Shown: piece after piece, positions 8,525-17,100 of the stretch
Layout: the number at the start of each line of letters is the position of its first letter
Numbering within the stretch: position 1 is the stretch's first letter
NCBI GenBank assembly: GCA_031323845.1
Contig: JAVIYP010000037.1
Span: 1-27,912, forward strand
DNA from: PUPG01 sp031323845
GTDB taxonomy: Bacteria; Bacteroidota; Bacteroidia; Bacteroidales; UBA7960
Length of the DNA: 27,912 nt
Reading direction: 5' to 3'
The notes under the pieces: generated by a model
What the model saw: only the letters and a program-made list of their open reading frames with translations
The model's database searches: none
What the model was told of the DNA's origin: nothing
Made by a program: the position numbers and the translations under genes

Positions 8525-8571
8525 GCCACTCCATTGTATTGTTTCACACAACATTCCAAAATAAACCGATC

Positions 8572-9909
8572 ATGAGCAAAACCGCTACCATTATCAAACG
8601 GGAGTTTCTCAGCAGGGTTAAGAAAAAGTCATTCCTTGTAATGACCATCGTTGGACCGGTACTTATGGCAGCCCTGATCATTGTTCCGGTAATTGTTGCC
8701 CAGGTTTCGAGAAGCGATTATGCGGTGGCCATTGTGGATGACACTTCTTTTTTCCATGAAAGCTTTAAAGATACGCAAAGCATAAGCTTTACCCCGGTGG
8801 GCGTGGATGTTGAACAGGCCATAAACCTTATGCATGAAGGCAGGTTTGATGCGGTACTGCACATTCCTGAGTTTGCGTTCCAGGCCCCGTCATCGCTGAG
8901 ACTGTTTTCGGAAAAGTCCATCAACTTTAATGCAAAACTATTAATTGAAAACACCCTGCGACATGAGTTCGAGGGCTTGAAGCTGGCAGAGGCAGGCATA
9001 GACCCTGAAGTGCTTAAGCAAATTGAAACACGCATAAACATCCAGGCGTTTCGTATCAAAGACGGTGGCGAGCTCGTTACCGACCATCCGGAGATCAGCA
9101 TGGGACTGGGCTTTATTGGCGGGTTTCTGATCTATATCTTTATCTTTCTTTTTGGATCACAGGTGTTAAGAGGTGTTCTTGAGGAAAAAACCAGCCGCAT
9201 CGTTGAGATCATCGTTTCATCGGTCAGGCCATTTCAGTTAATGATGGGAAAAGTGGTGGGCGTTGGGCTTGTCGGCTTGACTCAGTTTATGATTTGGGTG
9301 GTGCTGACCTTTGCCATAGTGGGGGTTTTCAGGTTTGCAGCACCCGATCTGTTCCGGTTTACGGCCACCGAAAATGTGCACATTACAAGTTCACAGATAC
9401 TGAGTGCCGAAGAAATGGAGCAACAGCTGCAAACCATCCAGCAGCACAATACGGTTGCAGGCCAGCTTCTTGAAGGATTGGCAGCCATTAATTTTCCGGT
9501 AATTATCATTACTTTTATCTTTTTCTTCCTGGGAGGTTACCTGCTCTATGCTGCCTTTTTTGCCGCCATCGGTTCTGCGGTTGACAACGAGGCTGACACA
9601 CAACAGTTTATGCTACCTGTGACCATACCTTTACTGCTCTCTATCATCATGGCACAGATGGTTATCAACGACCCTTCGGGTTCTTTTGCAGTCTGGCTGT
9701 CCATGATCCCCCTGACCTCTCCCGTAATCATGATGGTAAGAATACCGTTTGGCGTACCCTATGCAGAAGTGGCCCTTTCAGCAATCTTGCTAATTCTTGG
9801 GTTTATCGGCACCTTGTGGATAAGTGCCCGGATCTACCGCACCGGAATCCTGATGTACGGGAAAAAAGTCAACTACGCTGAACTCTGGAAGTGGATACGG
9901 CATGCCTGA
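8572..9909 (+). CDS. ABC-2 type transporter permease, NatB-like
   Basis: The product is 445 aa from the ATG at 8572 (MSKTATIIKREF). The frame is open back to a TTG at 8521, overlapping the ATPase stop, but those 17 extra residues are not like the family start, so I prefer the ATG. TM1 lies at about 21-44, followed by an extracytoplasmic domain of about 130 residues. A membrane bundle begins near 178: TM at about 178-198, 228-253, 310-335, 350-368 and two more to about 420. The segment EEKTSRIVEIIVSSVRPFQLMMGK between the first bundle helices is the coupling-helix signature of NatB/ABC2_membrane_3 proteins. It is the inner-membrane partner of the preceding ATPase. Confidence 0.9.
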   Translation: MSKTATIIKREFLSRVKKKSFLVMTIVGPVLMAALIIVPVIVAQVSRSDYAVAIVDDTSFFHESFKDTQSISFTPVGVDVEQAINLMHEGRFDAVLHIPEFAFQAPSSLRLFSEKSINFNAKLLIENTLRHEFEGLKLAEAGIDPEVLKQIETRINIQAFRIKDGGELVTDHPEISMGLGFIGGFLIYIFIFLFGSQVLRGVLEEKTSRIVEIIVSSVRPFQLMMGKVVGVGLVGLTQFMIWVVLTFAIVGVFRFAAPDLFRFTATENVHITSSQILSAEEMEQQLQTIQQHNTVAGQLLEGLAAINFPVIIITFIFFFLGGYLLYAAFFAAIGSAVDNEADTQQFMLPVTIPLLLSIIMAQMVINDPSGSFAVWLSMIPLTSPVIMMVRIPFGVPYAEVALSAILLILGFIGTLWISARIYRTGILMYGKKVNYAELWKWIRHA

Positions 9910-9935
9910 TCCTGCGCCCGTATATGTTTTCCTGA

Positions 9936-9943
9936 TATCTTTG
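9936..9943 (+). promoter_or_regulatory. -7 element (TATCTTTG) upstream of the response regulator
   Basis: An exact TAnnTTTG match lies 16 nt before the ATG at 9960, inside the 50-nt gap after the permease gene. The -33 region is not convincing. If used, it gives a very short leader (about 10 nt) and would uncouple the regulator from the transporter genes. Confidence 0.45.
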
Positions 9944-9959
9944 CAAAAAGCTTTTCGCT

Positions 9960-11138
9960 ATGCCAAAAATTCTCGTTATCGATGATGAAGCAAGCATCCG
10001 GAACACCCTGAAAGACATACTGGAGTATGAAAAATACGAAGTAGTCCTTGCAGAAGACGGTTATGATGCCCTGGAAAAAATGGATGCAGGGCCTTTTGAC
10101 GTTATCCTTTGTGATGTCAAGATGCCCAGGTTGGACGGTATTGAGCTCATTGACAAGATTCGTGAACTCGACCCCGACGTGGCTGTGGTGATGATATCGG
10201 GGCACGGCACCATTGATACGGCCGTTGAAGCCATCAAAAAAGGAGCCTTTGATTTCATCTCAAAACCGCTCGACCTGAACCGCCTGCTGATCACCATCAG
10301 AAATGCCATGGACAAAACCATGCTCACTGCCGAGACCAAGGTTCTTAAACGAAAGGTGCGAAAAACCTATGATATGATAGGTAATTCGGAAGCCATCGGG
10401 GATATCAAGCAAATGATAGAACGTGTTGCACCCACTGATGCCAGGGTGTTCATTACAGGTCAGAATGGAACCGGCAAGGAGCTGGTTGCACGATGGCTGC
10501 ACGAGCTGAGCAACCGTTCAAAAGGTCCGTTTGTTGAAGTCAACTGTGCGGCCATCCCTTCTGAGCTGATAGAAAGCGAACTTTTCGGACACGAAAAAGG
10601 GTCATTTACCTCTGCGGTAAAGCAGAAAAAAGGAAATTTTGAACTGGCGCATGGCGGTACTATTTTTCTTGATGAGATAGGAGACATGAGCCTGGCGGCA
10701 CAGGCAAAGGTATTGCGCACACTGCAGGAAAACAAAATCACCCGTGTGGGAGGTGAAAAAGAGATCACGGTTGATGTTCGTGTGCTTGCCGCCACCAACA
10801 AAGACATCCAGCATGAAATAAAGGAAGGGCGGTTTCGTGAAGACCTTTACCATCGTTTAAGCGTAATACTTATTCACGTGCCAAGCCTGAACGAACGTGT
10901 GGAAGACATTCCCCTGCTGGCTGATCATTTTCTGCAGGAGGTGCTGGAGGAACAGAACATGCCTCCAAAAACGTTTTCAGCAGAAGCGTTTAAAGAACTC
11001 TCAAAGATAGAATGGACGGGGAACATCCGTGAGCTGAGGAATGTGGTGGAGCGACTGGCCATTCTCTGTGATAAAGAAATAACGGCCGGTGATGTCAGCC
11101 GTTTTGCCCAGCCCCTAAGTGCTTCAAAGCAGAAATAA
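9960..11138 (+). CDS. NtrC-type response regulator (receiver plus AAA+), lacking the Fis DNA-binding domain
   Basis: The product is 392 aa. Residues 1-115 are a receiver domain with acidic Asp8/Asp9, phospho-acceptor Asp52 (LCDVKMPRLDG), Ser80 and Lys102. Residues 138-370 are a sigma-54-activator AAA+ domain: Walker A GQNGTGKE (167-174), Walker B FLDEIGD (236-242), REDLYHRL (293-300) with the arginine-finger region, and sensor II WTGNIRELRNVVERL (352-366). The sigma-54 contact loop, usually GAFTGA, reads GSFTSA (214-219). The protein ends 26 residues after sensor II, so the roughly 40-residue Fis-type helix-turn-helix of NtrC is missing. No frameshifted remnant can fit, because only 69 nt separate it from a convergent gene. 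No sensor kinase is nearby. It probably acts on sigma-54 holoenzyme without sequence-specific tethering, or has another partner. Confidence 0.9.
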   Translation: MPKILVIDDEASIRNTLKDILEYEKYEVVLAEDGYDALEKMDAGPFDVILCDVKMPRLDGIELIDKIRELDPDVAVVMISGHGTIDTAVEAIKKGAFDFISKPLDLNRLLITIRNAMDKTMLTAETKVLKRKVRKTYDMIGNSEAIGDIKQMIERVAPTDARVFITGQNGTGKELVARWLHELSNRSKGPFVEVNCAAIPSELIESELFGHEKGSFTSAVKQKKGNFELAHGGTIFLDEIGDMSLAAQAKVLRTLQENKITRVGGEKEITVDVRVLAATNKDIQHEIKEGRFREDLYHRLSVILIHVPSLNERVEDIPLLADHFLQEVLEEQNMPPKTFSAEAFKELSKIEWTGNIRELRNVVERLAILCDKEITAGDVSRFAQPLSASKQK

Positions 11139-11207
11139 GTACTGAAAACCATACCAGGCGTCAGGTTTTATTTCCGAAGAGCCTTAATTTGTAACTCTTG
11201 CCGGGCT

Positions 11208-12539
11208 TTATTTATGCAGGGGTGTCAATGCCTCTGTTTCCCTGAAAAAGAGCAGTGCATCATACCTCAGAGGCACAATGGTTTGCACATATTGCCGCCT
11301 GTCGTTTTGCGGATTGTACACCACGCCAATGGCACGATTGCCTTTCACTTCCATAAATTCCCGGTGAGTCCGGTCGTCATCATCAAACACCAGGTAAAAC
11401 CGCTCCAGGCCTGTACGTTCCAGCACCCCCTCAATGCTGTTCGAGGGGGCGGCAGGAACCCGCATGATTTGCATACGGCTTCCCCATTGGTCGCCCGCCA
11501 TAACGGCACCCCTGTAGGTGGCAAAACCGACCAGAAACACCTGTTCCGGCCCGTGTTCAACCCGGCTCAAATGACCAATGTTTTTCTGGCCAAACTGACC
11601 CATTTCGGTGAAACGGGCATCACCGATATGCGTATTATGCGCCCATACGATTCCCCTGGAATCCGGTCCGTACAGCCCCAGAAGCCGGTTTACCGTCATA
11701 TTCATGTACTGAACCCTGCTGTTCCAGGAGGAGGCATCCTGTCGGGTTATTGATTTCCTGTAGAACTTCTCGGCATGCTTGACCACCAGCGCGTTTTGCA
11801 ACAACCAGAAATATTCGGAATCGCTGAGGCTGGTGAAACTGTTTTTGTGCCGCCTGACAGTCTCAACGGCCTCGGCGAGTTGCCTCGTACAGTCGTTCAT
11901 TCCGCCTGCCACTGCCTGGGCATATTGCCAGCTGTTATCCGCATAAGGCGCAAAACAGGCATATTGAGCCTGCACCTTCCGGTAAACTTCCTGATTGTGG
12001 GTTTGCAGGAAGGAAAGCAGCGTGCGGTAGGAGTTCCACTCATCATATACATCCTTCCCATAAAAGCCCACCCTCTCCTCTTCAGGCAAGGTGCTGTTGA
12101 AAGAACGCATCCACTCCGCAAGGGCCACCACTTCTTCATTGCCCCACATCCAGAGCGGCCAGCGGTCAAGGCCTTCCAGTACTTCACGGGCACTGCCTGC
12201 GGCACCTGGCATGTCTTTGACATACAGATTCAGTTCGTAAAGACTGGCCCAGTCTCCCTCTACGGCAATAAAGTTGAAACCATGCTCTGCAATCAAACGG
12301 CGACTGATGCTGTCGCGCCAGGCATAATACTCCCTGGTGCCATGGCTGGCTTCACCCAGCAAAACAAGCTTGCGATCAGCCGCCCCGGCAATCAGCGCAT
12401 CAAGGTCTGACGATTGTTCGAGTGCCAGGGCCCGCGAGCTTATGTAGGAAATAAGCGTTTCGGACAGATAATTGGCTTTAGCTGATGTCAGGGCAAACAT
12501 AAACAGTATGAAGAGAGAAATCCGGATACTTTTTTTCAT
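11208..12539 (-). CDS. Exported erythromycin esterase family protein
   Basis: The 443-aa product belongs to the erythromycin esterase/EreA-like family. It has GEASHG (62-67) with the conserved Glu63 and His66, an Arg in YYAWRDS (75), an EGDW motif (about 94-97), and AHNTHIGDAR with His301 and His304. These correspond to the residues that line the active site in EreB. Unlike the cytoplasmic macrolide esterases EreA and EreB, it starts with a clear signal peptide (MKKSIRISLF, hydrophobic core, SAKAN; cleavage near residue 22), so it acts in the envelope. Most chromosomal family members have no proven macrolide activity, so resistance should not be assumed. It is convergent with the response regulator and divergent from the next gene. 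Confidence 0.87.
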   Translation of the reverse strand: MKKSIRISLFILFMFALTSAKANYLSETLISYISSRALALEQSSDLDALIAGAADRKLVLLGEASHGTREYYAWRDSISRRLIAEHGFNFIAVEGDWASLYELNLYVKDMPGAAGSAREVLEGLDRWPLWMWGNEEVVALAEWMRSFNSTLPEEERVGFYGKDVYDEWNSYRTLLSFLQTHNQEVYRKVQAQYACFAPYADNSWQYAQAVAGGMNDCTRQLAEAVETVRRHKNSFTSLSDSEYFWLLQNALVVKHAEKFYRKSITRQDASSWNSRVQYMNMTVNRLLGLYGPDSRGIVWAHNTHIGDARFTEMGQFGQKNIGHLSRVEHGPEQVFLVGFATYRGAVMAGDQWGSRMQIMRVPAAPSNSIEGVLERTGLERFYLVFDDDDRTHREFMEVKGNRAIGVVYNPQNDRRQYVQTIVPLRYDALLFFRETEALTPLHK

Positions 12540-12611
12540 TTTATGTGCGTTTTGTTTAGGAAAGATCAGTAAAAAAACAATGATCGGGGGATATTTTTTG
12601 CATGTGACCTA

Positions 12612-12643
12612 CAAATATACGTTATTGGGCTGAAACGTGCAAA
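12612..12643 (-). promoter_or_regulatory. Promoter of the erythromycin-esterase-like gene
   Basis: On the minus strand TTTG (12643-12640), 20 nt, then TATATTTG (12619-12612) match the Bacteroidota -33/-7 consensus. Predicted initiation is near 12605, about 65 nt before the ATG at 12539. The promoter lies back to back with the plus-strand element at 12672. Confidence 0.65.
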
Positions 12644-12671
12644 AAATAAGGGGTTTTCGTTTTTTTTTAAG

Positions 12672-12679
12672 TACCTTTG
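12672..12679 (+). promoter_or_regulatory. -7 element (TACCTTTG) of the outer-membrane protein gene
   Basis: An exact TAnnTTTG match 61 nt before the ATG at 12741. The region upstream is a long T-tract with no clean TTTG at the right distance. Its expected -33 position abuts the -33 of the divergent esterase promoter, so one bound regulator could influence both genes. Confidence 0.5.
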
Positions 12680-12740
12680 GCCCTTCAATGCAAACGTGTT
12701 TTCCCTGCATTTTGAGGAAATATCAATATTATTTTAAGTT

Positions 12741-14012
12741 ATGTACAGAATAACTTTTTTTTCAATCATTTTTTTGGTTGCCGCTTCTCATAGTTATCCG
12801 AGCAGTATTAATCCAGCATCACTTTCGAACAACCACAACGGAAAACTGTCTGTTTTCCTTGACGCACCCTGGTGGTTCGACTCCGACTTTGTCCGGGAAC
12901 AGATTCCTATTGTTAACTATGTACGTGATAAGGAAGTTGCCGATGTTCATATCCTGATGACCCGCCACGGGGCCGGAAGCGCAGGCACCAACTATTCGAT
13001 TTCTTTTATTGGGAGGGGTGTGTTTCGTGGTTTTGATCAGGATCTGACCTATTGGGCCAGGTCAACCAATTCGAGCGATGACACGCGCCGGGGTTACACC
13101 AATATGATTAAGATAGGCTTGGTGAAATACATTGCCACAACACCCCTGGTCGATAGGATCACAGTCGATTTTGATTATGATGAAAAGGCCGTAATTCTGG
13201 CAAATGCGCTGGAGCCTCCTGTTGACCCGTGGAACAGCTGGGTTTTTGAATTGTATGGTGGAGGAAATTTTCGCAAAGAAGAGCGGCAAAGTAATGTATC
13301 ATCACGTTTTGGTTTTTTCGCCGACCGTATTACTGACGACTGGAAGATCCGTGTCAGGCCCTATTTCAATCACAGCAAACGCACGTATATTACCGATGAA
13401 GATACCATTATCAGCCGGTCGCACCGTCACGGACACGAAGCCTATGTGGTAAAAAGCATTAATGATCACTGGTCTGTGGGCGTGTTTAATTCGAGCTTGT
13501 CAAGCACCTTCCATAACATGCGCTACGACATCAGCCTGGTACCGGCCATCGAATACAGTTATTTTCCCTACCATGAAGCCACCCGACGTTCTGTAACTTT
13601 TGCTTACCGTATGGGATGGGGCTATCGCAACTACATTGAAACCACCATATTTGCAAAAGACAGCGAGTTTCTCTGGAGTCATTCTGTGTCGGCCACTGCA
13701 CGGTTTCAACAGCCATGGGGCAATTTCAGAGCAGGCATCTCAGGGTCACATTTTTTCCATGACGTATCCATAAACCGGGCCAACATTTTTGCCAACATCA
13801 ACATCAGGTTGTTTCAGGGCTTCGCACTTAACGTGAACACCAACCTGAACCTGATCAATGATCTGATAGCCATACCTGCCGGAGACCTGTCGCTTGAGGA
13901 GATCCTCCTGGAGCAATCTCAACAAGCCACCTCCTATAATATTTCCGGGAGCATTGGACTGAGCTATACCTTCGGATCTGACTTCAGCGCTGCTTTTAAT
14001 CCAAGATTATAG
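12741..14012 (+). CDS. Predicted outer-membrane beta-barrel protein, family unnamed
   Basis: The product is 423 aa. A signal peptide (MYRITFFSIIFLVAASHS) is followed by a domain of about 130 residues with the motifs VFLDAPWWFDSDFVREQI, VNYVRD, ADVHILMT and YSISFIGRG. From about residue 165 to the end the sequence alternates polar and hydrophobic residues with many aromatics (WVFELYGGGNF, GFFADRITDDWKIRVRPYFNHS, SYTFGSDFSAAFNPRL), as expected for transmembrane beta-strands. I have the impression that Bacteroidota contain homologues with the same soluble-plus-barrel plan, but I know of no assigned name or function. It is divergent from the esterase and convergent with nifJ, with a shared terminator after it. 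Confidence 0.75.
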   Translation: MYRITFFSIIFLVAASHSYPSSINPASLSNNHNGKLSVFLDAPWWFDSDFVREQIPIVNYVRDKEVADVHILMTRHGAGSAGTNYSISFIGRGVFRGFDQDLTYWARSTNSSDDTRRGYTNMIKIGLVKYIATTPLVDRITVDFDYDEKAVILANALEPPVDPWNSWVFELYGGGNFRKEERQSNVSSRFGFFADRITDDWKIRVRPYFNHSKRTYITDEDTIISRSHRHGHEAYVVKSINDHWSVGVFNSSLSSTFHNMRYDISLVPAIEYSYFPYHEATRRSVTFAYRMGWGYRNYIETTIFAKDSEFLWSHSVSATARFQQPWGNFRAGISGSHFFHDVSINRANIFANINIRLFQGFALNVNTNLNLINDLIAIPAGDLSLEEILLEQSQQATSYNISGSIGLSYTFGSDFSAAFNPRL

Positions 14013-14067
14013 TGTGCAGAGGTTTTGCTTCTGCAACCACACCGTATTGGGTGAAACATAATGAAAA

Positions 14068-14099
14068 GAGGCTGTCAAAACCTGGCAGCCTCTTTTTTT
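14068..14099. terminator. Bidirectional intrinsic terminator between the barrel gene and nifJ
   Basis: GAGGCTGTC and GGCAGCCTC form a 9-bp stem (one G-U pair) around a 7-nt loop. On the plus strand it is followed by seven T; on the minus strand the stem is followed by TTTT. It lies 55 nt past the outer-membrane protein stop and 20 nt past the nifJ stop, so it can end both convergent transcripts. Confidence 0.88.
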
Positions 14100-14118
14100 G
14101 AACAAAGCAATGTTGTTA

Positions 14119-17100
14119 TCAGAATTCCATGGTGGCGTAACGCTTATACATATTGTAGCGCCATCTGGCGTTCTCTTCGGCGGCTTCGAACAATTTGGCG
14201 GCTTCTCTCGGGAAGGCTTTCTTCAGCGAACTGAAACGTACCTCAGAGTTCAGGAAGTCCTGGAATTTTGTCCAGTCCGGCTCTTTGGAGTCAAGCTGGA
14301 AAGGATTCTTGCCTTCAGCTTCGAGCATCGGGTTATAACGGTAGAGCTGCCAGTAGCCGGCTTCCACCGCATCTTTGGTCTGTTGCTGTGTGCTGCCCAT
14401 GCCACCTCTCAATCCGTGATTGATACAGGGCGAGTAGGCAATGATCACACTTGGCCCGGGATAAGCTTCCGCTTCCCTGATGGCCTTCAGGAACTGGTTC
14501 TGGTTAGCGCCCATGCCCACTTGTGCTACATAAACGTAACCATAAGTCAGGGCCATGAGACCAAGGTCTTTTTTGCGGACGCGCTTGCCCGATGCGGCAA
14601 ACTTAGCAATGGCACCAATCGGTGTGGATTTTGATGCCTGACCCCCGGTATTGGAATACACCTCGGTATCCATAACCAGCAGGTTGATATCCTCGCCGGA
14701 AGCAATTACATGGTCAAGGCCACCAAAACCAATGTCATAGGCCCAACCGTCGCCACCGAAGCTCCAGATTGATTTCTTAACAAGATATTGTTTCAGATCC
14801 AGTATTTCCTTCGCGATGGGGTTTTTCTCCTTTTGCAGACTTTCAACAACCTTGGCAGAAGCCACTTTTGATTTGTCGCCATCGTCTTTTACCTCTAACC
14901 ATTCACGGAAGGCTTCACGTGTATCATCATTAAGCTGCCCGTCGATGGCCGTTTCCATGAGCCGTGCAATGCGTTCACGCAATTTGTTTACACCGGTTGC
15001 CATTCCAAAGCCATACTCGGCGTTATCTTCAAAGAGCGAGTTCGCCCAGGCCGGTCCATGGCCATTTTGGTTAACCGTATAGGGTGTTGCAGGCGCTGAG
15101 CCACCATAAATTGAAGAACAACCTGTGGCATTGGCAATCATCATCCTGTCGCCATACAGCTGCGTGATCAGCTTGATGTAAGGCGTTTCGCCACAACCGG
15201 CGCAGGCACCGCTGAACTCAAACAGCGGCTGTGCAAACTGGCTGTTCTTAACCGACTGGTACTTGTTGAGCAGGGTATCCTTGTAAGATACATTTTTGGA
15301 AACCCAGTCCCAAAGTTTGTCATCGTGCATCTGCTCGTCCAGAAGCTTCATTTCGAGGGCTTTTTCAGGTGAAGGGCACACATCAACGCAGTTGCCGCAA
15401 CCTGTACAGTCGAGCGGGCTTACCTGCATGCGGTACTTTAGACCTGCCAGCGATTTGCCTTTTGCATCTACGACTTCAAGATCTTCAGGAGCTTTCTTCA
15501 TCTCGTCTTCATCAAGCAGGAAAGGACGGATCACTGAGTGCGGACAAACATAAGCACACTGGTTGCACTGGATACAGTGCTCTTTTAACCATTTGGGCAC
15601 GTGCACGGCGATGCCACGCTTTTCATAAGCAGTGGTTCCGGGTGGGAATGTACCGTCTTCGCGATTGCGGAAAGCACTTACCGGCAAATCGTCGCCTTTC
15701 TGGCTGTTGATCGGATAAACGATGTCACTGATAAACTCAGGAACGTCTTTGAGTGTGGAAAGTACAACCTCTGGTTTTGCTTTCTTCCAGTCGGCAGGAA
15801 TCTCAACCTTCACCACATTGCCACCTTCATCAACGGCGGCATTGTTCATGCGAACGATTTCTTCACCTTTTCTACCGTAGGTCTTCTGGATGGCATCCTT
15901 CATCTCCTTCACAGCCTGCTCGTAGGGTATCACCTCGGCAAGCTTAAAGAATGCACTCTGCATGATGGTGTTGGTGCGTCCGCCAAGACCGATTCTTTCA
16001 GCTATTTCTGTGGCATTAATAATGAAAAACTGAATGTCATGGTCAGCCATGTAGCGCTTCATGTGGTCCGGAATGCGCTTTTTTGTCTCTTCAGCATCCC
16101 AGATGGAGTTCAGCAGGAAGGTGCCACCTTTTTTGAGGCCTTTGAGCATGTCGTATTTTTCAAGATAGGCCGGAACATGGCAGGCAACAAAGTCGGCAGC
16201 GTTAATCAGGTATGGCGAACGGATGGGGCTGTCGCCGAAACGAAGATGCGAAACGGTGATACCGCCCGATTTTTTACTGTCGTATGAAAAATATCCCTGT
16301 GCATACTTGTCTGTAGTATCTCCAATGATCTTGATGGAGTTCTTGTTTGCTCCAACTGTACCGTCAGCACCTATGCCGTAAAACTTGGCTGCATAATTGC
16401 CTTCGGGTGACACATCAATGTTCTCGCCAAGCGGAAGTGAGGTAAAGGTTACGTCATCGACAATACCAACGGTAAAGCGGTTTTTGGGTTCTTGGAGTTT
16501 GAGGTTGTCGAAAACGGAGATTATGTGCGACGGAACGGTATCTTTCGAACTCAATCCATAACGTCCGCCTACGATTACGGGAGCATGCTCCTTACCATAG
16601 AACAATTCACAAACATCCAGGTACAAGGGCTCGCCATGAGCACCGGGCTCCTTGGTGCGGTCAAGCACGGCAATGCGCTTAACGGTTTCAGGCAGCACCC
16701 TGAAGAAGTATTTTTCAGAAAACGGACGGTACAGATGCACACTGATCAGGCCGACTTTCTCACCATTGGCTATTTTGTAATCAATGGTTTCTTTAATGGT
16801 TTCCGTAATGGAACCCATGGCAATGATCACATGTTCGGCATCGGCAGCGCCGTAATAAGTGAATGGATGATATTCACGTCCGCATATTTTAGAGATTTGC
16901 TGCATATAGTCTTCCACCATATCGGGAACGGCCAGGTAAAACGGATTGGAAGCTTCCCTGGACTGGAAGTAGATGTCAGGGTTTTGCGCAGTACCCCTGG
17001 TAACCGGATTTTCCGGATTCAATGCCCTGTTTCTGAAAGCGAGCAGTGCTTCCATATCAAGCAGCTTGACCAAATCTTCCTGCTGACATTCTTCTACTTT

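Noticed and set aside
8521..8571. TTG start of the permease overlapping the ATPase stop
   Set aside because: The 17 extra residues do not look like the family N-terminus, while MSKTATIIKREF from the ATG at 8572 does.
11139..11207. Terminator between the regulator and the esterase genes
   Set aside because: Only weak AAAACC/GGTTTT and AGCC/GGCT pairings are visible, too poor to call.
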